Below are positions 12,101 to 23,930 of a DNA stretch of 64,000 nt, piece by piece. Within the stretch, counting starts at the first letter, position 1. The number at the start of each line of letters is the position of its first letter. The translations under genes and the position numbers were made by a program. Below the pieces are notes generated by a model. It did no database searches and was not told the origin of the DNA. It saw only the letters and a list, made by a program, of their open reading frames with translations. This DNA comes from Arachis hypogaea (lineage: Eukaryota > Streptophyta > Magnoliopsida > Fabales > Fabaceae): assembly GCF_003086295.3 (NCBI RefSeq), contig NC_092051.1:13384810-13448809 (forward strand). Direction: 5' to 3'.

Positions 12101-12688
12101 TGCAGCATAACAAAATTCACTAGTTTTAAGAATCTTCTGGTTCTTTAGTGAATGTCCATGAGAGTTTACAATAATTCTCCTCATCATGGTTGTTCCCGGA
12201 TGACCCAATCTATCATGCCAAGTTATGAATTCATTTGGGCTAGTAAACTTCTGGTTTACAATGACATGTGATTCAATTGCACTAATCTTGGTATAATACA
12301 ACCTAGATGAAAGTGAGGGTAATTTTTCTAATATAACTTTCTTATTTGAATCATGAGTTGTGATACATAAGTACTCATGATTTTCCTCATTCATAATCTC
12401 AATATGATATCCATTTCGGCGAATATCTTTAAAACTCAACAAGTTTCTTCGAGACTTGGTAGACAATAGTGCATTATTTATTATGAATTTTATTCCTCCA
12501 GGAAACAAAATTATAGCTCTTCCGGAGCCTTCTATCACATTGCCCGAGCCAATAATAGTATTAACATATTCTTCTTTTGGCACAAGATGGGTAAAATATA
12601 TATCACTTTTAAGAATAGTGTGCGAATTTGCACTATCCGCAAGGCATACATCTTCATTACATATCCTTGTCATTCTCTTCAAAGACAA
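9115..12688 (-). pseudogene. copia 1 pol: protease, integrase, RT, RNase H
   Basis: Segment 11606-12688 holds the protease DSA motif (CLADSANSHTIL), the GAG-pre-integrase motif (HDRLGHPGTTMMRR) and the integrase DDE core (QGDIYGP, RLDNAREF, QNGLAESL). A 1-base loss in a G run near 11645 shifts integrase to 10815-11648, which ends at TAA 10815-10817. The next in-frame part (10566-10763) starts RT and is broken by a second 1-base shift near 10585. RT and RNase H are then open from 10569 to 9115, with RT motif YVDDLNIIG. The RNase H segment ATSSNHAKILAIH has Lys where the family has the catalytic Glu. No functional polyprotein is possible. Confidence 0.9.
10995..11156 (-). repeat. 81-bp in-frame tandem duplication in copia 1 pol
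   Basis: Two 81-bp units (starting at 10995 and 11076) encode a 27-residue repeat centred on NAPIRIDVPVGQV and ending RQKRGR. It lies between the integrase C-terminus and RT, a region of variable length in copia elements. The units are 81 bp = 27 codons, so the frame is kept. Confidence 0.85.
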
Positions 12689-12951
12689 ATAATAATAAAA
12701 TGAGTAGTATGCACAGTTAAATTGAATACTTGATCGGAATTATTTTTCTAAGAAATACTGCACATAAAATAATGTCATATACTAAAATTTTATTTTAAAA
12801 ACATGACATATTTATTGATTTCAAAATTCATAAACATTGATATTTCATTATTTATATACATTACATTTGAAACTTAAATACATGGAAAATAAAACTTAAC
12901 AATAAGTTATTTACATTATTTATTTACATAGATACTTCACAATTCCACATA

Positions 12952-14560
12952 TTAAAATATTCCATCATTGATCAAATGACCAATATTTCCTTCAAGATCC
13001 TCAAAGAAATCAGATACATCATAATGAGTGGTGGAATTCTCAGCATCATTTGAAACAAAATTTGTTTCCTTTCCTTTGTCATCCTTTTTCAAAGATGCCT
13101 GGTAAAGATCGACTAGGTGCCTTGGGGTTAGGGGTGGTAAAACGGGTCAAACCCATCGGGCCGATCCGCTAAACCCGCTAAAAAAGGCAGGTCGGGCTAG
13201 GATTTGGATCCCGCCAAATTAAAAAAATCTGCCAAACCCGCACCGCCAAATTGGCGGGTTTTGGCGGGCGGGGCGGGCCGGTCCGTCGGGCCAAAGATTT
13301 TTATTTTTCTTTTTTTATTAAATAAAAAAGTGATTACTATTATAAAACTAATAATTATAAAATTTTTAAACACTTTTTTTTTTCATTTTTTGTTTTAATT
13401 CTTCTTTTAGTTATTAACTTTATTTATTTTATTTTACAATTTCGTATATATGCTCAAATTATGTGACTTATTTTTTAAAATAAAGATGATTCTATTGACA
13501 AATATTATTTTGAACAATTTTATTGAAGTTAAAAATAAAAAAAATATATAGTAAAAAATTATATTATAATTTGACTATTTTTTATTTGTATTTGATTTTT
13601 TAATTATTATTTTTTAGTTAATTTTAATAAATTTTATTTTTCAAAAAAAAAAGAGTCAAGCGGGCTAGCATTTTGAACCCATTTTAATTGGCGGGGCGGG
13701 GCGGGCCTAATCGGGGCGGGGCGGGTTGGGGCGGGCCAACCCGCTTTGCCACCCCTACTTGGGGTACGACAGGTACGTGACCAATGGCCCTTTCCACCAC
13801 AATGGAAATACTTATCCTCTGTTGATTTATTCTGCCCAATATTTCTTTCTTTATCCCACTTCTGGTGAGATCCTCTCTTTTGAATATAATTCTTTTTCCT
13901 TCCATAATTTTTCTTGTTATTAAAACCTTGCCATTTACCTCTTCTGGGATAATTTGCCGCATTTACTTCAGGAAATGGGGCGGCGCCAGCTGGGCACGCT
14001 TCATGATTTTTCAAGAGCAACTCATTGTTGCGTTCAGCAACAAGAAGGCAAGAAATTAACTCAGAATATTTTTTAAATCCTTTTTCTCGATACTGCTGCT
14101 GCAGGAGCACATTCGAGGCATGGAAGGTTGAGAAAGTTTTCTCCAACATATCATGATCAGTTATCTTTTTCCCACATAATTTCATTCGTGAGGTGATACG
14201 AAACATTGCAGAATTATATTCATTTATGGATTTAAAATCCTGCAGACGCAAGTGCGTCCATTCATATCGGGCTTGAGGAAGTATCACCGTTTTTTGATGA
14301 TTGTATCTTTTTTCAAGGTCTTTCCAAAGATCTGCAGGATCTTTTAATGTGAGATATTCATTTTTCAATCCCTCGTCAAGATGACGACGAAGAAAAACCA
14401 TGACTTTGGCTTTATCTTTCTGGGATGCATTATTTTCAGCCTTAATGGTATCTCCAAGATCCATTGAATCAAGATGGATTTCAGCATCTAGTATCCATGA
14501 TAAATAATTGTTTCCAGATATAGCAAGAGCATTGAATTCAAGATGAGAGAGTTTCGACAT
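12952..14560 (-). pseudogene. copia 1 gag, interrupted by a hAT MITE
   Basis: Gag forms the retroelement's cytoplasmic particle and binds its RNA. The ORF starts at 14560 (MSKLSHLEFNALAISGNNYL), with the conserved YLSWILDAEIHLD segment and a UBN2-type gag core. A zinc knuckle near residue 250 reads YFHCGGKGHWSRTC; the first of the four zinc ligands is Tyr where Cys is expected. Just after the knuckle, at 13757, a 629-bp hAT element interrupts the gene, and translation stops in the insert at 13634. The remaining gag codons resume beyond the insert and run in an open frame to a TAA at 12952-12954. Confidence 0.88.
13129..13757. mobile_element. hAT-type MITE inserted in copia 1 gag, perfect 8-bp TSD
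   Basis: The insert begins TAGGGGTGG and ends CCACCCCTA, with GC-rich subterminal runs (cgggc/gcggg words) surrounding an AT-rich centre. A perfect 8-bp duplication CTTGGGGT lies at 13121-13128 and 13758-13765. Gag coding sequence is present on both sides of the duplication, so this insertion is younger than the copia element. Confidence 0.93.
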
Positions 14561-14619
14561 AATGAAAATTTGTTACCTGAGTCTTCCTAAAATTTGATCA
14601 GAGTCTCGTCCTGATAACG

Positions 14620-14981
14620 TGTTGTAAAATAAATAAGGTAGATGTACTAGATATAAAAGAAAATATGTAAATAGATAATTTTATAATAATATTCACCACA
14701 TCAATATCTCACACTAATAAAATGTATTAATATTATATGTATTAATATTTATAAACTAGCACCCACGAAGAGAGAGAAGAAAATAGACTTTATAATATTA
14801 TAATATATGAAAGAAGAGAGAGGTAGGAATATTTGTTATTGCTGTGTAAATGGCTTGTGATCAAGCCTTCTATTTATACTTGTGAAAGTCTAACATTCTT
14901 CAACATTATTAATTACATTCTATCTTGAGAATGTTAGCTTCTCATAGGAATGGGCATCCACGTCCCATTCTTATCACAACA
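14620..14981 (-). repeat. 5' LTR of copia element 1
   Basis: 362-bp LTR, about 98% identical to the copy at 8548-8910. The internal side reads CGTTATCAGGACGAGACTCTG on the minus strand where a primer-binding site is expected. It is not the common TGGTATCAGAGC initiator-Met site; the primer tRNA was not identified. Confidence 0.93.
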
Positions 14982-14986
14982 ATTTA

Positions 14987-15780
14987 TAATTAATTAAATA
15001 ATTATTAACAGATTTTGAAATTTAAAAAATTAAAATTAACACCTAAACACGTTCATATTACATATAGTTATTCCTAATCCCGCCACAACCACGCTTTCGC
15101 GCTAGTTGCTCTCACATCCACTAGCATCCTTTACTAGTGTCGATCTCTCCCTCTCTAGACACAGTCGTCGCCTCCAAACTCTTATCGTCGTAGCTCCTTC
15201 AACTACAGTTCCATTCATTGCCATCGTTGCTTCACAAACACCCTTATTAATGTGTTTGGGATTGTATACGTGGCGTTGCTAATGCTGCCTCGTAATCTTT
15301 GGGTGGGGCTGTTGCTGTCTTGTTGTCGTCTTCCTTCTATTGCTATGTTCTCCTTTTTCTCCTTTTTTTATTCTTCTTTCTTTTTTTCGAATGTGAATGT
15401 TCATTTTATTAGATTAGGTATGTAAATGATTATTTTTATTATAAACCAAAAATTTGATGAAGAAAAAAATCCGTGACGTTGAGGACTTGAGGCTAACTGA
15501 TGAGAGAGAAACCAACGGTGAAATTAAAATTAATATTTTAATTAGATAAATAATTATTAACAGATTTTAAAATTTAAAAATCAACCATTTAAAATTTAAA
15601 ATTTCGAAATCAGTAAAGTGGCAGATGGTTAAAATCTGAAAAAATAAGATAAAAGAATTAACTCATTATTCACGTTGTCTATTCTCTCGGAACCGTTTTC
15701 GAAATATCATATTTTATAGGATTTGATCTGCATTTTGTAAAGTTTACGCTTTTACGGGCTAACGTGAACATAACATAAAC
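14987..15780. other. Intergenic, AT-rich with a T/C-rich patch
   Basis: No gene is visible. A 45-bp motif (taattattaacagatttt and flank) occurs near 14995 and again near 15545, suggesting the copia inserted into or next to an older repeat. Confidence 0.4.
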
Positions 15781-15820
15781 TTGAAGGGCGAACGTAGAAT
15801 TAAGCAAGAAAAAAGCGAGA

Positions 15821-15871
15821 TGGGCTGAGACTGAGAGCCTTGGGCCGCACCCCTAAGGAGACATAGGGTTT
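15821..15871 (+). promoter_or_regulatory. Site II and telo-box promoter elements of the KH/zinc-knuckle gene
   Basis: TGGGCT (15821-15826), TGGGCC (15841-15846) and AGGGTTT (15865-15871) lie about 0.5 kb upstream of the ATG. Site II (TGGGCY) motifs with a telo-box are typical of constitutively expressed plant genes for translation and RNA metabolism, bound by TCP-type factors. No clear TATA box is seen, in keeping with that class. Confidence 0.55.
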
Positions 15872-16102
15872 CACTCTCACAAGTCACAACTCATGTCTTT
15901 CTCGTTCTGCTGTTTCTCAAATCAAATTATCTCTCGCACACGCACCGGCTACCACCATCTCTTACCTTTCGTTTCATGCATTTTCGATAATCTCATCTCT
16001 TAGCTGTTTTCTTTTCTCTGAGTCTTCTTTCTCCACCATCCACATAGGTGGCGACCAAACTCCAAACCACGGGCGGAAGCCACTCTCTCTAGCGGCCACC
16101 AG

Positions 16103-16332
16103 GTTCCAATTTCACTTTCTCCTTTATGTTATTGTTGTTGTTGTTAAGAAGTAGTTAGAATTTGATGTAATTGATAGGTTTTCTAACGCTTCGGTTGAGA
16201 TTATTATGGTGTGAAAAATATTATCGGTTATTGTGTTCTTCGTAAGAAATAATAAATTAAGCCATGATTTATCTATTTTTTTAATTAAACGATGCGGATT
16301 TCAGTATTGCTGTGTTTTGTGTGGGAATGCAG
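16103..16332 (+). other. Probable 5'-UTR intron of the KH/zinc-knuckle gene
   Basis: A plausible donor (CCACCAG|GTTCCAAT at 16102/16103) and a strong acceptor (GGGAATGCAG ending 16332) frame a T-rich segment just upstream of the ATG at 16359. The leader before it is pyrimidine-rich. Confidence 0.5.
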
Positions 16333-16358
16333 GAGTTCAATATAGATAAGGCCTTGTA

Positions 16359-18787
16359 ATGGCAAATAGAGCTGATCCTGATATTGACGACGATTTGCGT
16401 GATCTTTACAAGGAGTACACTGGTCCTCTGGGATCTGCTCCTACCAATACGCAAGATAGGGAAAAATCAAACAAAAGGTCTCATGCTGGTTCAGATGAAG
16501 AGGAGGAGCCACGGGACCCTAATGCTGTTCCAACCGATTTCACCAGCCGAGAGGCTAAGGTTTGGGAGGCTAAGTCAAAGGCTACTGAGAGGAATTGGAA
16601 GAAAAGGAAAGAAGAGGAAATGATCTGCAAACTTTGTGGAGAATCAGGGCATTTCACTCAGGTATGTATCACAGCTCCTACTGCGGCTTTTGTTTCGGGT
16701 TGTAACCCCTTTGCAAACATTCACGCTTCTGTATTGTGAATTCTATTGATGATATATAAGGTGTTGCTAGTTGAGTATAATATCATTAACGTCTCATAAT
16801 TATTTTGGTTGAATATCATTTTTCTTGATAACATAGGGTTGTCCGACTACTCTTGGAGCAAACCGCAAGTCTCAAGATTTCTTTGAAAGGATACCCGCAA
16901 GGGATAAAAATGTAAGAGCGCTTTTCACAGAGAAAGTTCTAAACAAGATTGAAAGGGAAATTGGCTGCAAAATTAAGATGGATGAGAAATTTATTATTGT
17001 CAGTGGTAAGGATAGATTAATTTTGGCAAAAGGTGTTGATGCGGTACACAAGATTAGAGAGGAGGGTGAACAAAGAGGAACTTCTAGTTCTCACATGGCC
17101 AGGTCAAGGTCTCCTGAGCAAAGTCCTGTTGGTGCTCGGTTTCAACGATCTGAGCCCCAGAGGTCTCATTCTGGACCGCGAAATGCATCTCAGTTTCAAC
17201 AAAGGTTTGGTAGGCAAGAGAGAGCTGTTGAAGACCGCGTGCGAGAGGACATGCAAAAGTTTGCAAGAGGTTCTCCACAAGGTAGGGACAGCATAGGATA
17301 TGTTTACGGCATCCTTAGAAAGCTGGTAATCTCATGTTCGTAGCTTGTTAGGATTCTGTACAATTCTATTATTTTGAGTAAACTTTGCACAGAAATGGCC
17401 AGCATTGTAATGATGTTGCTATTGCTTGTAATTTACTTGCAGCAAGAGGTAAGTTCTTAGCTTTCAAGCATTATCACCGTCCTGAAGGGTTGCCTCCATT
17501 ACGAACATATTTACTGAAAGGATTGGCTCCCATGGTTTCACTATGCGAATATAAAGATAATTTTTGCATTAAAGCTATGTTAGCATCTTGAATCAAGTGC
17601 AATTTGTTGAATTAAAGCAAACCATCTATGTTGGCATCCTGAATCAAGTGCTTAACATACTCTTCATTTCGTGAAGCTTATGGTAATAGTGGAGCAAGAG
17701 GTCGGTCAAGCCATTCAAGATCTCCAAGACAGCCCCCTTACACAGGGAACTCATATAATTCAATTGATGGCCGCAATCAGAACATAGGATCTTATAGGAA
17801 TGATGGGTGGGATTCTCACAGAAGAGAATCTGCAGGGATCCAACCCAGTCATCAGTTTGATTATAGCACTTCCCCCAAGACTTTAGAAGAATTAGAGTTG
17901 GAGTATAAGAAAGAGGCAACTGAGCTAATGAAAAACCGTGACAGGGAAGAAGATGAAGAAAATTTCAAGCATCGTGAGGTATGATCATTTATCATTCATG
18001 TTTTTACCACAGCTTGAGTCATAATTAACAATCGTCATTCTTGCATAAGCCATGCTGGTTCTATCAAATGTAATGTTACTTGTTTGCTAATTTGTTCGTA
18101 TATGATGCTGCGAATACTTGAACAGTCATACTTAAAAATGTGTTTGTCAGGAATCACTTTAACTGAATGCAAATGTAGTCTTGTTCCTTATTATGATTTT
18201 CTAATTTTCAGTAAAAATAATATAATCAAGCACCTTGGCTTTTATTGCAAGTTTTTCTGGTATTTTATATATTGGATTTTTTACCGAGGAAAAGAAAAAC
18301 CAGCCGATGTTGTAGTTAAGCTTGTAATTATCTGTTGTCTTATCCACTAGAGCTCTATTTCCAAAATGAGTTTTATATTTATCAAAATACTGGTCTGATG
18401 TTTACCTACTGCTACTTTATGATTGCTAATATTATGTTTACTGCTGGAAAGGCTGTTCGAGACTTGAGGGAGAACTACATGAACAAAGTTGCTATGTTAA
18501 GGGTCTCACATGCTAAACAATGGGAAGAGTTTCTTCAGCTTGAAGCCCACAGGCATCAACAGCACACAATCCAACAAATCCCTTCTGGTTTTGGCAGTTA
18601 TAAGCAGCAGAATTTCACCGAATATGATGGTTCTGCTGTCAATCCTCACTATGCTGGGCCCAACTTACCCTTGGAATCGAGGAACAGGTTCTCAGACATG
18701 GAGAATTATCCTACCAGGCCTCATGATAATTTTGGTGAATTTCAGAGGCGTGGTGGAGATTTTGCAAAAGCTTTCAACAGATATTAA
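16359..18787 (+). CDS. CCHC zinc-knuckle / KH-like RNA-binding protein (461 aa, 4 coding exons)
   Basis: Coding exons are 16359-16661, 16837-17281, 17677-17978 and 18452-18787; all introns are GT-AG and the phases (0, 1, 0) join cleanly. The start MANRADPDIDDDLRDLYKEY is the first ATG after the 5' intron. An acidic N-terminus is followed by a zinc knuckle completed across the first splice junction (CKLCGESGHFTQGC, about residues 90-103). Exon 2 carries a KH-like segment (KVLNKIEREIGCKIKMDEKF) without a clear GXXG loop, then a region rich in SR, RS and PR. Exon 3 ends in a charged helix and exon 4 is Q/N-rich. Both domains suggest a nuclear RNA-binding role, possibly in pre-mRNA processing. 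Plant homologues are, as far as I know, uncharacterised. A 6-nt microexon at 17443-17448 is possible. Confidence 0.88.
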
Positions 18788-20958
18788 AATGTTATATGTG
18801 AATGAAGTGGTGAGTTGTTCAATTGATTGGTCTTGCAAACCTGCTAAAAACTTGAATTTTAGTTTATTGGCCTTCATTAGTGGGTTCCTTTCTTAATTGT
18901 ACAGTTGGGTAACTCCTTGTGGTATTATTTTGAACCTCATACCTCAGATATGAATCTTGACCTGGAGTCTGAGTATATTTAATTCTTCTTGTATATATTA
19001 GTCTTCTGTACTCAGTGTACTATATTCGGTTGACCAAGCTGTTTGCTATAGTGGATACTGCAGATTCTTTTTTTCTTGCGTAAACCTTAATGTCACTCCA
19101 AAAATTTTCAGGGTCCAGCTTGATGGAGAAAAGTATAATGCATGGGGAGGCCAAGGTAGGTAAGTATGTTGAATAAACGGTAGGGTTAGAATGGGACATG
19201 CAGTGTGGTTGATGAATTCAGTTACCTGGTAAATTAGTTTTGTCAGGACTTCAATGGAATATTTTGTTATCCGAAACTGGTAATGTGGTACTGCTTTTCC
19301 GCCTGGTTATTGTTGTGTAGACATACTCTGTGTTCAGTAGTAACATTGATTTTGGTAGAACGAGGTTCATGCGTATATTGTACTATTAGAGAATGCTTAT
19401 TGGGGTTTAGCTTCTCTAGGTGTATGTTGGTTGGCTCTTGCTACAAAATTATTCAGGGTTCTCATTGGTATTTGGTTGATATCTACAACGCAGTTTCCTC
19501 GCAATATTAAGATTTGTCGGTTAGATGGATTGATTTTGTTTTTCAACTATGAGACAATTCACTTATATAAAATTCATCAATTGGAATTGACATTTTCATA
19601 TATGTTTCAAGTAGTATTAATCTCCCAACAAAAAATCAGGCGATGGATAAATCTTTTAACATGTACTTGACAATTTTATTTTCATTCCCCCTTTACAAAT
19701 AGAAGTTATATAGATTAGTTTGTAGTTTTATGTTTTTTCCCCCCTCAGTTTTATGTTAGTTACAAAATTATTAGCTATGTAGCATGAGTTTACTAGTACA
19801 AGGTCTTGCTGGAACAGCATAAGAGATATAGTTACGCAACAATTATTTCCTCTCGCTCAAATCGTATACTACATTAAACTACTAATACGTGGTCTAATAT
19901 TGTGAGACTTAAATAAGTTAATAAAATGCCATTACACTGATAAGACAAATAAAGAAGCGGGGTGGGGAGATTGGACCGACCAAATTACAACATTACCAAT
20001 AATGAAAATTTAAAAAATTTATATATATTAAATGTACTAAAAACATCAATTTTTATCATTTTAATATTTTTCACTTTCGTATTTGCAATTTTAGTAAATG
20101 TGTAATTGTCCACAAATTTCAATTCCTCTAGTTAGGTCATACGAGTTGTGAATCCCAAACGATGTTAAGCTCTTGAATTTCTTCAAGGTCAAATTAGCAT
20201 TTTGGGAATAACATTGAATGAAATTGAATTCCACAAATTCTCTGCACAATTTACGAATATAGTCGCCGGATATTATATATATATATACACTCCCGTACCA
20301 TTGATTCGGCGAACGTAAAGGCTGGAAAAACCAGTAGTAAGCAATGCATATTGGGCAGGGCCACACTGCCACCAATCTTGAAATTTATAAGTTTTGCTCT
20401 ATTCACGAATTCACATTACGAGATCATGCAAGCCCATCTCGTCCTTGTTAGTTGTTACTATTTACTAAAAGATAATCTCATGGTATCCCTTTGCCACGAT
20501 AACTATTTCTCAATATTTATGACGGGCTTCTACCTCCAAGAAATTTTTTTTTAAAGAATAATAAAAAGTTTATAACGAATGTTATAAAATCTAAAGCATC
20601 ACTAGTTTTATAGACTCCTACATATGACGTATGTAATATATATTAAATTAAACTTTAAAAAATTTTAAATCAGATATTCAGATTTTTAACAAATTTTATC
20701 ATTCTAAAAATTCTCGAATTGTATTTATCATTATGTAAGAAAAATTAGTTTGTTTTATACAATATAATTTAAAAATTTAATTATTTTATAATAAAATTAT
20801 TATGAATTTATATCTAATACGCATATTAAAAATTTTACTGAGTCATAAAGTTTTGATAAGTATACTTTAAAGATTTTTAGAATAATAAAATATTAAAAAT
20901 TTAAGGTATCTAAGATAAAATATTTTAAAAATTGATTGACATGTTTACTGTTTACAAC
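18788..20958. other. 3' UTR of the KH gene, then intergenic
   Basis: The first few hundred bases are T-rich and likely 3' UTR. Beyond about 19700 the sequence is AT-rich with no ORF, RNA gene or bounded repeat that I can support. Confidence 0.5.

Positions 20959-21016
<58 letters not shown>
20959..21016. repeat. (AAT)n microsatellite
   Basis: About 19 uninterrupted AAT units (58 bp). Likely polymorphic in length. Confidence 0.97.
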
Positions 21017-21018
<2 letters not shown>

Positions 21019-21524
21019 TAGTCAATAAAAAAAAATGGCAATTCAGATCAATTTGAACTGACCTGTCCTATCAAAATAGGACAGGTTTTTTCAACGGTTG
21101 ATTGAATATATAGCGAGTTTGGATAAAATCTGCTTATTTTTGTTTGGATATAGGAAAGGTGTGGGTAATGGTCTCTCCGCTCCATTACCTGTCTTGTCAT
21201 GTATATATATGTTAATTATGTGTGTTAATTATGTGTAAAATGTATTTAATTTTTATATGTTATGTACTATTGTGAATAATTTAGAATTATCTTTATACTT
21301 ATTTATGCTTCTGAAGTACTTCATCATGTTTGGAACTTTATTAATTAGTTGTTTCACTCAATTATTTGGTACTTTTGGACGGAATGTCGAATTGAGCTTG
21401 TATCAAGATCTCAATTCGAGAAGCAAAAACGACTTCACTAAAAAAGAGGGAGCCCGACCCGAGAATTACTTAGTAATAATGTCAAAAGAAATTGCGTCGA
21501 AACACTAGTGGCAATTTACGATGA
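21017..21524. other. Intergenic, no gene seen
   Basis: Nothing bounded is visible. The last ~60 bp show weak similarity to the sequence just left of 32768, so the direct repeat starting at 21525 may once have been longer. Confidence 0.4.
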
Positions 21525-22492
21525 ATAAAGGAAGATGAATAAATAAATAAGTAAAGAAAAGTTTTGAATAAATGAAAAGTGCAAAACTAAGTTTCAAGGA
21601 AACAGAATAACAACACAAAACATAAAGAACTTAAAGAAAATGGATTAAACATAAAACAAAAGAAAATAAATTAGAAGTTGACTTCTAATGCTCACATGCA
21701 CTTACATTCTATGCTCTACTGTTGTGTCACTGAGACTGAGATTTTTTATGAGTTTGTGTGATGATCTATTGTTGTTTATTGAAGTCTCCTTTTCTCTTTT
21801 GAATTTCTTTTAGGTTTAATTACTCTGTTAGTCCCTATAGTTTCGCGAAATTTTCAATTAGGTCCCTATACTTTTTTTCCTTTTAATTGGGTCCCTATAC
21901 ATTTTTTTTCAATTTAGTCCCTCTTAATGTTAAACGTTAAAAAAATGTTAGTAAATTGTGAAATTACTTGTATACCCTTAGGGACCAAATTGAAAAGAAA
22001 AAAAATATAAGGACCTAATTGAAAATCCGGTAAAACCATAAATATTCAATGAAAGATATTTTTATAATAATCCTCATTCATTGATTCTACAACATGAAAG
22101 ATATTCCTATAATTTCTTTTATTTTGTCACTATCATTTTTTTGCTTATTTATATATAAATTGTATCAAAAATATCTTTTTTTATTTTTAAAATACCTTAT
22201 CTTAAGAACATAAAAAAAAAAGAATGGATAAAATAAAATAGAAATAATAATAATAAATATATATAAAATTCAGTTCCATCCTTTAATTATTCATTATGAT
22301 AATATAATATTACATTTGGCTCAATATAAAAGAAAGGGAATGCAGCTCCAAGGCCATCTCTAACCAAGTATGGTATAGGCTTGGCAATTATATGATCTAG
22401 CTTTGACATCAACATATTTTTTAGTACTAGAACATGAAAATTCAACCGAGTCTAGCATATAATAAAAGCCTTAGTTCAAACAGAATTCATAT

Positions 22493-23510
22493 TTAGATAT
22501 TATTCGACCAGTTCGCAGCACTTCCAACCCTTGACATGCCAGTTGATTCCTTCTTAGCCTCATCCATTTTAAAAGTTGCAGCACACACCTGACCAGAACT
22601 GTCAACTCTTGGGATAGACTTCAGCTCATTAAGTGGATGCTCAAAATTGCTCAAACCTCCGGATGTTGTAAAGAAAAATCCTAAACAAGCAGCAATACAA
22701 GTTATTTTTTGCCGCATGATGTATAATTTGGAATAATAAGAGAACCTTAAAATGGGAAAGATATTGCAAAGTAAACCATAAAAAACAAAGGTGGGTGAGG
22801 AAAAAGAAAATATCTATGTACCTACATTTTCCATTCTTGGGTTACCAACTCTTAATTCCTTTCTTCCCCGAGTAAGGATATTGATATAGCATTCTAGAAT
22901 TCCTAAACATCCTTCTAAATGCTAAATGAAATAAGAAGTATATAATTTCAATGTTCTGAAAATTTTAAAAGCCAATAGGTTTTTCTATCATTTAGTTAAG
23001 ATGCTTAAAAGGAACCATTAGGAGGATAAATAATTTCTCTTCTTCCCCTTAATTCACTTTTCGCGAGCATATCTTTAAAACGTGAATTCTCACAAAAAAT
23101 ACTCAGCACAGCAGGCACAAAACAGTCACCAATTTTTCACATAAAATCATTTTAATATTACCTTTAAAAATGGTGCATAAGATGTCCCATAGCTCTTAGT
23201 TACAACCTCTTTCTCATCTGCAAGAACAAGATTTCCATTAGCATCAGCTCCCCAAAAGAAGGGAACACACCCATCAGCATCTTGAGAAAGAGCAGGAAGA
23301 TGCATTGTATCCCAGGGTATAGTCATATAAAAGCAAATTACTGGCAAATAAATATGAGAGCAAAATAAATAGACCAAGGATTACTCACTGCAACAATAAA
23401 CACGGTTTTAGAACCACTATCAAATGGAATAAACGCAAATTTGCCTTGAAAATCTCTCACGACCTGAGCAGCAGGATAGGAACCATGATCTCTGAGAGTC
23501 CTGTATGCCT
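22493..23510 (-). pseudogene. Captured fragment of an aluminium-induced / TSJT1-like (DUF3700) gene
   Basis: Three exon remnants lie on the minus strand. Exon A (23389-23510) encodes EAYRTLRDHGSYPAAQVVRD and on to the KTVFIVA end. Exon B (about 23162-23281) encodes DADGCVPFFWGADANGNLVL to YAPFLK. Exon C (22493-22680) encodes TTSGGLSNFEHPLNELKSIP to SAANWSNNI and a stop. The family is a class-II glutamine-amidotransferase-like fold named for YGL and LRDR motifs; here LRDR is LRDH. Roughly the N-terminal third, with the start codon and nucleophile region, is absent. Donors after exons A (GTGAGT) and B (GTAATA) survive. The base pair before exon B is AA instead of AG, and the B/C junction is one base out of frame. 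Retained introns show capture of genomic DNA, not cDNA. Confidence 0.85.
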
Positions 23511-23930
23511 CTATGACAATGATCAATTAAACTCATAATCAATTAATTATAGATAAAATACATAGTCAGAACTCATAATCAATTCAACTCTCTCAAAGGC
23601 ATTTAATCAAACACCTTATCTCCAATCTCACCTCTTTCCTTATTTCTAATAAAGCAGCATCATCCCAGCAACAACAAACAACAATCAACAATCAACAATA
23701 AACAAAATTTATCATCAGCAAAAAATTAATTTATATGTCAATTCACTAATTAACAAAATTTCTGTACATAAATATTCATTTTGTAAATCCTAAATTACTA
23801 TATCAAAACAATTCAGAAATCAATTCAAAAATTAGGTACTCAACCAATGCCATATTTTTTGAAAATTAAAATTAGCATGAACATGTTACATCAAGTTTTA
23901 AAAGCTGGAAAAAAAATAAATGTTATATGT

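Larger units (their letters stand above)
8548..14981 (-). mobile_element. Ty1/copia LTR retrotransposon 1, nearly complete but inactivated
   Basis: Two direct LTRs (8548-8910 and 14620-14981, TGTTGT...CAACA) enclose gag and pol on the minus strand in copia order: gag, protease, integrase, RT, RNase H. A polypurine tract (CCAAGGGGGAG on the minus strand, 8911-8921) abuts the left LTR, which is therefore the 3' LTR. The flanking 5-mers atttc and attta match at 4 of 5, a probable target duplication. The LTRs differ by about 7 substitutions and one indel over 362 bp by eye (about 2%), so insertion was fairly recent. Inactivating lesions: a hAT MITE in gag, frameshifts near 11645 and 10585, a stop at 10815-10817, and an RNase H active-site change. 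Confidence 0.95.

Noticed and set aside
19283..19670. Two overlapping plus-strand open frames downstream of the KH gene
   Set aside because: Composition resembles translated T-rich UTR or intergenic DNA (many Cys, Phe, Leu, Tyr); no homology recognised.
20091..20375. 94-codon minus-strand open frame
   Set aside because: No domain, splice or promoter support; composition fits chance in this region.
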